From Bemisia tabaci (Eukaryota; Arthropoda; Insecta; Hemiptera; Aleyrodidae), in the NCBI RefSeq assembly GCF_918797505.1, contig NC_092793.1, forward strand, positions 74,645,912-74,709,911: DNA of 64,000 nucleotides. Reading direction: 5' to 3'. Each line of letters opens with the position of its first letter. Positions within the stretch are counted from its first letter, which is position 1. Under the pieces are notes generated by a model that saw only the letters and a program-made list of their open reading frames with translations, ran no database searches and had not been told where the DNA came from. Shown piece by piece: positions 47,292 through 59,200 of the stretch. Position numbers and translations under genes: made by a program.

Positions 47292-50200
47292 ATGGAAACG
47301 GAGGAGAAACTACGTGTTGCTTTGAAGCGGGCGCGTCGGTGAGAGTCGGGAACAATTTTAGCCAAGTTGCGTGACGTTTCGGTTCGGCTTAACTGTGTGC
47401 GTTCCCGCGTTGTTCCTCCCTCTGATTGTTCCCTCAGGATTTGGCGTCTGATTTCTCTCCACTCCCGCCCTGTTAGTACGGATTTTTCCTTTTTTGTCGG
47501 TGTCGTATGCACGTTGGCGTTGTTGCTTAATCGGAGCCCACCGGTAAAAATTAGGGTCGTTAATTCATTATCATAAGGAAACAGGTCGCGTCGGCAGTTT
47601 CCGGTTATGATGTGGCAAACATCGATGACTCAAGTGCGGAACTACGTATCTCCACTGCGGTGCTTCAAAAATGTCCGCTCCTATTTTATTTTTTCGAAAA
47701 GTAACGTACCTAACTTGATAGCTAGAAATTTAGGTAAAATATTCTGCTTATCGAGAGGAAAAATCAAGGCAAATTTCAGAAAATTACGTTGATTAGTCTC
47801 CCAAAGATGAAATAAAACATGACAAGAAGTCCGCAACGTCGCAAACGGAGATATCGACGGTGAAACTACCAAACCACGTATCTCGTTTGCGGTGTTTAAA
47901 AATCTACGCTCACATTTTATTTTTTTGAAGTAGACCAAATCAATATCATTCCTTGAAATTTTCACGGAATTTTCTCCGCACAAAGAGGAAAAATCACAGA
48001 AATTTTCAAGACTGGATGTTAAGTAGTTTTTCATTTAAAAAATAAAGTATGACAGGAAGTCTGCGACGTCGCAAACCGAGATACGTGGTTTGGTAGTTTC
48101 ACCGTCGATATGCGGTTTCGCACGTTGGTCATCGATATATTTTTCGCGTCAATGAAAAGATCAGTTGCGCCTGGCAGAGCTTCAGTCCTGACGACGAAAT
48201 TCCTTTGTCTTGATTGCTTCTTTTTTCAGTCGCGACAACCAGAAAAATGTCGATGCGAGTGGAAACTTTAGCTAACATAACTGGAACGAACAGGGTCACT
48301 GATGGAATTAATTAAATTTTAACGTATTCGTCAATCCATTCGACGAAAATGTTGAATTTACTCAAGATATCTTTTTTTTTTCTAACATTTTTTGTAAAAT
48401 GGTTTCGTGACTGAACAATGGCTCCCTGAAATTTTCCCTGAAAGATGAGCGTTTTTCAATGTTAGAGTTCAAGCCGTCTACTGAAATTTTAGAACGTTAC
48501 ACTGCCTCTTATTCCCATGGCTTTCGCCCCGTTCCTCAATTTTACGTGGAGTAACTTGATTTTTTTTTTTTTTTTTGGACGCAAAAAGTATTTTTTTCTC
48601 AGTGCAGCTAGAGCCTATTTCAGGAATCTTACATACTTGATGTCGAATTTTGGTGATTCTGGCCATATCATCCGCATGGTTATGATTTATGATTTCTTAT
48701 TCGATGTTTTATGCACGTTGACGCACGTCTGAACTCTTGGTTGCTCACTTTCAAAATCGAAAAAGAGCTTCAATTTGACTTTTGGAATCCTCAGGTGTTT
48801 AATTGGCAATGAGTATTCTTGGATGGATTTATTCAACTTCAGTATTTCTGAGTATGAAACCAAGACTGAAGAAGTGTTGGGAATATATTCAGTTTGTGAC
48901 ACTGTCGAAGAGCTCCACGTTATTGTCAAATTGTTAACATACTATCAATTGGATCGCATTCAGCAAAAAGGAACCGGCGCGAATACTGTGTTGTAAAAAT
49001 GTTGCTTCTTCATAATTATCTAAAAAAATCTCCCAGAGTAGCAAATAGTTTTGGCTTCCCGATAAGAAATTGTTAAATTTAAAGGGAAATGTCATCAAAA
49101 CATTCTGATATACTGCATAAATATACTACGTAATTTTAAAAGAGAAGGAGAAGTTGGACAATTTTGAAAACACTAATTGCGCTGGTTCCCTTTTGCTAAA
49201 TGCGATCCAATTCCTCTTTGTCAACACAATGACAAACTTAAACTATGTAAGTTTTGCGGAACTACAATGGATTATATTATGCCCTTATGAATAAACCAAT
49301 TATTCATTTAACAAAAGTGCTTCCATTTTTGTGACTATATTGCCAATGATGGGAGAAGTTTCCTGATTTTTGACCTCCGACATCCACCGAGTTGTCGGGT
49401 ACGCTGAAACTCTACAGGCAAAAGTTCTAAAAGTCTCTAACATAGTTGTCCCTAAAAAAGTCTATAAACAATTGCGAGCACCGAAGAGAGGGAGGAGAAA
49501 AGTATAGTTACTAAAAAGGTGCACAAAGGTGCAAAGGTGCTCAAAGGTGCACTAAAAGAGGTAAGCCGGTGCGCCTTCAATTTTTATGCATGCAACATGG
49601 ATAGCAGTGGAGCGCGAATAGTCGCATCCTGGTGCCGTGATGTGAGATAGGACAGCGCAGTGCATTTAAGACAGCATACGTGTGGTTGCTAGCCGTCAGC
49701 TGAAATTTTGCAACGTTGCGATGCTACTTATCCCCCTGGCTTACACCCCCTCAATTTTACATAGAATGTTTCATTGTTGTTTTGACGCAACAAATATTTT
49801 TCTCAGTGTGATTTTAGAAACTGCCGAAGAAGCTCCTTTTCTTGATATAATGAATGCGCTTCTACTCAGTATGCCTTTACCTGGGAAAAAGCTCTGACAT
49901 TTTGAAAACAAATTTCAGGAGATTATACTTACCGTCGATTTTTGGCGATTCCAGCCTTATGATTGAAGATTTTGTATTGGATGTCGTCTGCACGTCGACG
50001 CACCACTGAAAATCTTGGTTACTCACTTCCAAAATCGAAAAAGAGTTTCAATTTCAATTGGACTTTCGGGATTTTTAGGTGGGAGAGGCTAATTTTGGAA
50101 AATGTCAAGCTTAGTATTGGAAATGATTTAAAACATTTTGTATACTGTTTGAACGCGTTGATGTTGCCCTTTTGTCTTTTTGACTCTTTTGGTAAAGGAG

Positions 50201-53200
50201 CATCATTTTTGTAATCAATTTTTTTAGATTCTGGTAGTGCTTGCGAAAAAAAATAACAGTCATTTTGCACAACAATAGTGAATAAAAGTGTGAAATTAAA
50301 TTTTTTTTTGCAGTGGAGCCCCTTAAACTTACCTACACTTGGTTAAGCGTGCCAAATATTTTCTTGTTAATAAGTATCTTAGTATCACGTTTATCTTTGA
50401 GCTGCAGCATGGTTTCTAAAATTCAACTGTCATTTAATTCTCCCACAAAAATTGATGAACCCTATTGCTACATGTGGACATTTCCATCCAAAATAATAAT
50501 CGTAAAATGCAATTTTGATTAGATTCGGTCGTAGACGGGTTTGGGAAGTCAAGAGCGTTCACTACGAAGAGGATTGTTTCGATTCAAGAAATTAAAGAAA
50601 TTCAATTATTTCAAAATCACACATGGATACTGAATCATTATTTCGAATCAGAGACGATTCGCATTCTCTCTTTCTGCAACTTTGGAGCTGCTGAACTTTT
50701 CTCCGGACAATCCTGTGACCGGAAGTCTGCAACATTGAATAAGAGAACTTTAAATTATACCTACCTACTAAGACTTCTTGATTCATATTGATAAAACCAT
50801 CTCAAATAACAGGTCTGATCTGTGACTCCTTCAGTATCAAGTCCAGCGGCCTGATTATTGAAATTGATAGACAAAGCTATAGACAAAGAAGACATAGGGA
50901 GTATGGAGCGATCCCATTGGTTGAAACGGGTGGTTCCTATAGACAAAGGGAGAAAATGATAGACTAACTGTCGGGTCTCTCGCGGGTTGCCGTTAGTTAG
51001 TCGATTACCCACCTCCTTTGTCCATTGCAACCACCCGCTTCCACCATTAGGATCTCTCCATATCTCTTTTGTCTCCTTTGTCTATGGCTTTGTCTATCAA
51101 TTTCAATAATCGGCCCGCAGTTCCTAATGATTTGTTTAAGATTACTCGCTTGAATTCTTTTTCGATCACCTCCAATTTCGAAGGTGTCCACGTCCAGTTC
51201 AATGAGTATACCATTTCAAGCTAAGTTAGCCAGGTCAAAAACACGTACTGCGCACGAGTGATCATATTGGTCCAAACCAATCCGCCCATAAAAACACTCC
51301 CTCGTAAAATGTACATAAATCCATCTTTTGGAACTAATACCGTGGAGACTACCTCTGTCTATCTGAACGGAGTTGAGTGCCGAGTAAACCTGTTGCATCG
51401 AGATTATAATTCAACAGGTCGCAAAACTCACCCGTATGTTTCTTCGGATACTTCCATTGTCGCGGAAGTTCCTACACGCCCTCAATCTAAGAAAATAATT
51501 ATTTTGAAAGAATTCAAGCTGAAAGGATAAAAATGAAAAAGCAGGAAAACACAACCTTGTAATCGAAAGCTAGATTAATATACCTAAAATATATCGACGG
51601 AGTGAGTCCGCAACCTCGTATCTCGTTTGCGGTGTTTGAAAATCTCCGCCTCTATATTATATTTTTAAAAGAGAACAAATGTATATCATTCCTTGAAGAT
51701 TTTGCAAAATTTTCTTCGCACAGAGAAGAAAAATCATGGCAGTTTTAGAGAATTGCTGTTGAGTAGTTTTCCGTTTAAAAAGTGAAATATGACAGGAAGT
51801 CTGAGACGTCGCAAACCGAGTTTTGTGATTGCCGACTTACACCGTCGATATGTGTTTTCATCAATACAAATTTTAGTGGCTTTAGATTATCCAGAATTAG
51901 GATTCCGAAAAAAATTAAATAAATTCTGATATCTTTGTGAGGATTTATTAAATATTGACTGGGTGTTACCTACAAGACTAATCGGTAAAAAAAATGTGGC
52001 ATCGGATTTTTTTTTATGATATACTCACAGTCAGAACCAAATTCTGGATTAAATCCAGATGAATACTTTACCTTTAAAGGCTTTTTTTTCTTTCTTTGAC
52101 TGCACAGAAATATGATTGTGTTGTTTTGTTTCATTCATATATCATCTGAAAAATTCAATATTAGTTACTTACAGTCACTACCAATTTATCAACACAGTGT
52201 ATTTTCGCTTTCTTAATTTGCATTAATATTACTTACATTATATTGTGCTACTGCTGAGCATATTTTCCCTCTCATTTTTATAAAAATTCATCGATAGTGA
52301 AGAAAGATACCAAACTTAAAATTCCCCAAACCTATGTGCTATCGGCGGTCTATTTTGAAAGTAAATTGTTTCTAAAATATTTTTCGGCCGATTTTTTACG
52401 TAGATGTTTTTTCTTCTTAGTTTATTCGATACATGAATTGCTTCGGTGTAACATATATGTGTAGATTACACTACTCTAAAAGAAGCAAGTATTCTCAAAT
52501 ATAATTGAAATGTGATCCTGTAGGAAAAACGGAACTTTAGCCCGTGAAGTTAAAATTTCCGCTAGAACGAGTTTTGCTCAGTTGGTTTCAGAAATAGAAT
52601 ATTACGATTCAGACGGAAAACTTTCCAGTGTTGCTTCACTTATAAAATGCATTTGTGTATCGTTCATATCAGCAATGATCCATCGAATTAATCCAGAGTG
52701 CTGAAAGTTTCAAGGATAAATATTTACAAAAAGCTATGGGAGATCCTGCACATACCCTTATTTGAGGAATTCCTTTCCGTGAGCCCCTACATCCTAAAGG
52801 ATGAAGTGGTCTATGAATAATTCCTAGTTCCGCCAATGGATACGCATTTTACGACTTTAGCATCTACTTATTGTTGGATCTGACAGATAGAAATGAAATT
52901 AAAATCTTCGTGCGAAATTGCGAATATTTAACGATCAAAGCGCGCAACGTGGCTCAATGCGTGATGAATTTTAAAGTCTTGTAGGCGCTATATGCGTGTC
53001 ACGTGACGGTATAATCGTGCTGTGTTTGGCGCAATGCGTGAAGTATTCCCACAGTCTTGCAGGCGCTAATACGCGTTTCCTTTGTGTTTGACGCAATTAT
53101 TCTAACTCGCAGAGTTGAATATTTTTCAACCTGCTACTTTGGTTGTTTGTGCCAATGCACTAGGGGAAGGACAACTGTTCTAAGGAACTGCATTAATGAT

Positions 53201-56200
53201 GGGACCAAATAGACCCGAATTGCGTCTAGAGCTGCTTTTCGATTGGAAGTGACTTGCATTGTGCCAAACAGCACAATTGATGGGGAAAATTTGACTCGAA
53301 TGAGGTTTTTTTTTTTTTTTAAAAAAAAAAAAAATCTCTGAAGTAAGAGTCTCTACGTAATGCAAAGATATGATGCCAAATTGGTTGATCTATACGATCA
53401 TAACTTGAGAATCTCTGTCCTTAAAAATAGATATTGTATTAGGAATTGGGCAACGTCCAAATGTCCATTCCGCGTTTTTTCTCAGCACGACCGCAGCACT
53501 TGTAGCACGTTGCAACGCTTCCTTTCCCTTTAAGGCGTTACATAATTTATGCAGAGGGTTCCCTATACACATGAACGCTGGCACGGTAATGAGGGACCAT
53601 GAGCAAAAGACTGCTTTGCTATGATGGAGGAACAGCGGACACCTTCAACAGTGACTCCGTGGAGGTATGCGGATTTTGCTTGGTGCGATAGGAGAGTATG
53701 CAGATCAGAAAGCCGCCGTGTTATAGAAGAACCTTTGGAGCCTCTGATCTTTGCCAAATTTCCTTCTTTAAAACACAAAATTTCTTGGAAAATTTAGGAT
53801 GTATTTTTCTTTAAAGGATGTGTCCCATTAAGGAGGGTATTTTGGCCCTAACTTTGGTCGAAAATTGAAACAGCTTAGAATAATCTCTTAATCATCTACC
53901 CTGTGAGAACTTGACCTCATTTGAGGTGTTTTTGAAAGGTTTTTGCTTGATTTACCAGCGCAAAATAGTGAAGTTTTGTAGTTTTCTCGAATAATTGCTC
54001 ATTTTCGGTCCAGAATTAGATTGTTTATGTACGAGCACAAGCGACTACCACTTTCATATTCGAATATGTCAATCTTTAGTGCACCGATTACAACATATTT
54101 AAAGGAGAAAGTTGTAGTCGCTTGTGCTCATATATAAACAATCTAATCCCGGACCGAAAATGAGCAATTATTCAAGAAAACTACAAAACTTCACTATTTT
54201 GCGCTGGTAAATCAAGCAAAAACCTTTCAAAAACACCTCAAATGAGGTCAAGTTCTCACAGTCCGGAATTAGATTGTTTATATATGAGCACAAGCGACTA
54301 CAACTTTCTCCTTTAAATATGTTGTAATCGGTGCACTAAAGATTGACATATTCGAATATGAAAGTGGTAGTCGCTTGTGCTCGTACATAAACAATCTAAT
54401 TCTGGACCGAAAATGAGCAATTATTCGAGAAAACTACAAAACTTCACTATTTTGCGCTGGTAAATCAAGCAAAAACCTTTCAAAAACACCTCAAATCAGG
54501 ACAAGTTCTCACAGGGTAGATGATTAAGAGTCGATTTGACCATACATGACATTATTTTAAGCTGCTTCAATTTTCGACCAAAGTTAGGGCCAAAATACCC
54601 TCCTTAATGGGACACATCCTTTCTCAGTGAATTTATTCGCAATATAATCTAAAGCATTTGCGATTTTCAAGAAGAAAAAATGATACCTCTCCTCCAAAAA
54701 AAAGTTTCTATCGGGAGAAATTTGGCAATGCTCGAATGTCATACGGAGTTTTTCCTTCGCACGACAGAATGCCCTTGCCCGACTCTTGTAAAAGTTAAGC
54801 ACTTGTAAAAGTTACTAAATACCCTGTCATCAAGGGAAGTTGTCAAATGTAATCAAAACTCACGCTTTCACTAATTACCACGATAAAAAACCCAGTCACA
54901 GGCCTGCTAAACCGTGGTCTCGAAGTTTTTAATCAAGATGCCAGTCGCGCCGGTTTTTATGACGCCTAATTTGAAATTTAAAAGAAAGTAGCCCCCCCCC
55001 CCCTCTCGTGGCCCACCCTCTACAGCCGCCCGCTCTCCATGTCCCGAAAGGTCGGCGTTTTTATTTGTGAGCTTACGAGTTCGCACCGAGGGAGGGATGG
55101 TAATCAGAGGGCTTGCAGAATGAAGTTGGGAGCGAGTAAAACGTCTGATCGATAGGGGGAGGAAGACTCCCGCCCCACGTGCAAGAAACTTTAAATGACA
55201 GTTTTAAAATTCCGTCGTAAAATAAGATGACTGCCACTTTGAACAAGCTTACCGGGAAAAATCCACCTAATTCTCCGCACTCCCCACGGTGAAGTCCTGG
55301 AGCGGAGCTACAGACACGGCGCAATCAAAATGAGACACCCAAGTTACATTTTTCAAAGAGCGCCTGCGGCCAATTTTTCCCGGTTAAATGGTCAGTGCTC
55401 GAGGTATATATATGTCGAAGGCAAATAGTCAAATCAGGAATTTTATCAAATGCCGAGGCCGGTAGTCAAATTTTGATAGTTTACGGAATTCTGTAAATTT
55501 ATGGCGAGGAGTTCACGGGTTTTCAATATTTTGGGAAGATTAACTCTTTAAACCCGCGAACTCTCCTTTTTCGTTCCTTATTACATGCATTTAGTACATT
55601 CAAATGTTAAAATTTTAAAAATTCTGTATTTTATGGCGTGCTGAAAATTTTATGAGAGATGTGCATTCAGGATATTAAAATCTTCTAAATTACAATAGTA
55701 TGCTGCATATTTTTACAGAGAATTCTTCCTTACAGAAGCAACGAATTGTATTTAGTCTATAATTAGGGTAAAAAATCAAAATTTCAATCTAAATAAGAAT
55801 ATTTGACTGTTTGTCGCCTGATTTGACTATATTTGCCTTCGACGTATGAACAAGTCATTTATAGCGCGCCCGAGCGCTCTGCAACACCTAATCGCCATCC
55901 TTGTCTATCAAAATAGAGGTCATCTGGTAAATTGCACTTTGAAATTTCATCTTGAATGCCATATCTCTGCGACTTTGCTGGACGTCTCCTACGTCTCCTA
56001 CCAGGAGGAACCCAATTTAGTAACTTCTCAGGCAATTTTTTTTCCGCAATATGAAATATTTCCACAACGTGAAATACAGTTAGGCTCACTGTTTGCAACC
56101 TGTTTTAAAACCAGCTGATATTAGGCCAAAAGAGCGACGCCAAAAACGACCGTTTTTTGGCACAATTTGGGCCAGAAGGGATTTTTCTGAAACCGGGCCC

Positions 56201-59200
56201 AAACGATACCTTATGATACCCTAAAACTCTGGTAAAAATTTTAGCTTGAGTATACGCACGGTTTTTGAGAAATGAGGGGGCAAAGTTGCCAAATCGCCAC
56301 CATTCTGGACAGCATTTCTACAGCAAAAAGACGGGAAAAATGGACGAAAAAGTTACACCTTCGATGGGTTTCGGCTGTAAATGTTCTCATTGGGCCCCCA
56401 AGCATTTGACTGTGTTCAGTTTCAAAAATTTTGGTCGCACAGTGGTCCAAAATGGGGGGAAATCGTCGAAAAATCAGGATTCTTTGTCAAATTTTTAGAA
56501 ATGGAAGTAAAATTGTCGGTTTGCTGCAGTTTTCATGGCTAACAATGTTCGTTTCGGTCATCAATGAATGAAATTGTGTTGAGCTTCACAGATTTACATC
56601 TCACAATGGTCAAAAATGGGGGAATTAGTGGACAAATTAAGATCCTTTGTCAAACTTTTTAAAAATGAAGTGAAACTGTTGGTCCCCGGTAGAGTTTAGA
56701 TCCCGAAAAAATTCATGTTTTTAATTTTTTTGATTATTACTACATGCCAGACCGGATTGTTCATGGAACTTTGTTATAGAATAGACTTTGTAGCATTACC
56801 TCTATAAAATATGCAAACTTTCAGAAATTTAAAGAAAAGAAAGAAAAATGGAGAGAATAAATTAAAAAAACATTTAAATAGTCAAAAAAAGAATTTAAAG
56901 AATTTTTCCGGGATCTAAACTCTACCGGGGACCAACAGTTTCACTTCATTTTTAAAAAGTTTGACAAAGGATCTTAATTTGTCCACTAATTCCCCCATTT
57001 TTGACCATTGTGAGATGTAAATCTGTGAAGCTCAACACAATTTCATTCATTGATGACCGAAACGAACATTGTTAGCCATGAAAACAACAGCAGACTGACA
57101 ATTTTACTTCCATTTCTAAAAATTTGACAAAGAATCCTGATTTTTCGACGATTTCCCCCCATTTTGGACCACTGTGCGACCAAAATTTTTGAAACTGAAC
57201 ACGGTCAAATGCTTGGGGGCCCAATGAGAACATTTACAGCCGAAACCCATCGAAGGTGTAACTTTTTCGTCCATTTTTCCCGTCTTTTTGCCAGGGCCGG
57301 ATTTACCTATAGGGCACTGGGGCACTTGCCCATAGCGGCAAATTTTGAGGGGCGGCAAATTTTGGCACTGGATTAGTTGAAAGTTAAAGCGAGAAAAAAG
57401 GAAAAATGGAGACAGAGACGGAGCGAAGTGAAAAGATGAGCGGCAAAATGTATGAAGGAAGGGAGTTGACGCTTGACGGGAGCGGCAAAGCTGCCGCCCC
57501 TTAGGTCCGGCCTTGAGCGCTAGGATGATCGTTCGTTGGAGTGATACTAAACAACACGGCAATTTTAAACATCGAGGCAGACTTGATAATCAATTTAGAC
57601 AATGATGTTCTGGTTGACAGCTTTGCTAAACTGAAAACCCGGAGAAAAACTTTTTGACCGGATCTTCCGAAAATACATTGCAACTAATACATTGAGCTAC
57701 ACTAGCTTCAACTTTGTCTCCACATTTTATTTTTGTCTCATCCATCCATTCCATTTTATATATTCGCGGCGCATTTTGAAGCAGCTACGCGCACGCGCCC
57801 AGGCGGCCCACGAGGGGGGGGGGGCAAGATGAGATGGCGTGGGAAGTTAGGAGTGCGGAGAGGGGGAGGGGGAGGAGGGGATACTGTTGACAATAAAGTG
57901 GCGAAATATTGCAGACCCAGGGGCGACAAAATGTAGCTTGCCCAGGGGCGGCAAAAAGCTAAATCCGGCCCTGCTTTTTGCTGTAGAAATGCTGTCCAGA
58001 ATGGTGGCGATTTGGCAACTTTGCCCCCTCATTTCTCAAAAACCGTGCGTATACTCAAGCTAAAATTTTTACCAGAGTTTTAGGGTATCATAAGGTATCG
58101 TTTGGGCCCGGTTTCAGAAAAATCCCTTCTGGCCCAAATTGTGCCATTCTTGGCGTCGCTCTTTACGAATAATGTTCCGTATTAAAATAAGCGGTATTTA
58201 GCGCTTGTAATAAATTACAAGCGCTAAATACCGTAGGGAACGAAGTTCACTCTTTCTCTCATGGAAGAAGCTTAAAATATTTACAAAAACCGCACAACTA
58301 GGAATCGCGCATTTAGATTTTTTCTAAGCAGGGCCCAACTCTTTACACTACGCATGTAATAGTGGATAAAACACCGTAAGGTGGTTGGTTTTCATCTGGA
58401 TAACCATCCCTGATACAAGCCAGTTTGACCCCATCAAAACTCACATAGAAGCCGGGTGCGGTCCACTACTTCACAATTAAAATACGAGACAATACCCTAC
58501 TTACCCTACCGTAGCGAGTTAGGGTACTACGTAACCCAACTCGGGCTCCAAGTTGCGGCTCAAAATTGGATTAAAGTGGAGTTAATGGACGCATCGATGC
58601 GATGACAATCTCGGACGGGCTATTATTGAGGCTCATTGCTGTGTTGATCACATCCTCTTTAATCTCGCTTGAAGCCTGTGTTTTCAGGATGTAACCGTCG
58701 GGGCTTATCATCGAAAATCCACCCTCTTCGTCACAGGTGGGCAAGGTGTACACGCGACTTTAGTAAATGGACGTATTACCTAAATCAAAAGGATCTATAA
58801 CCATTCCGACATGAGCCCTGAGATCCATAAGGATGCATGCATGACAGGGCTCATGTCATGATGGATATAGTTTATTTTGAGTTAAATTAGTCCAAATGCG
58901 AGCAAGTGTGACATGGAGCTCTTCTACAGAGAAAATTCCGAACAGAGAGACCGTCCACTAACCTCTTGACGGGGGAAAAATTGGACTGCATTTTGCAATT
59001 TGGAGCTATAAATTCTAACTAATCTGAAAAAAAAAAACACTTATGTGCATAGGGAAACTAATGGCACATACGTTGTTTTTAAACCGGGGAAATTTATAGT
59101 TCTTAATTGCAAAATGTAGCGCAATTACCTCGGGAGATACATTTCTTTGAACGATTAATGTTAAGGCGGAAACAGCCATTTACCTTCCTTTTGACCGTTG

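Noticed and set aside
47216..47512. Arg-rich 98-codon frame on the minus strand across the GC-rich patch
   Set aside because: It lies over the proposed first exon and promoter in the opposite direction, its composition follows the local GC content, and it has no recognisable motif.
56241..57562. Pairs of frames encoding the same peptide on both strands
   Set aside because: They are the two arms of the palindromic element, so identity is due to the inverted repeat and not to duplicated genes.
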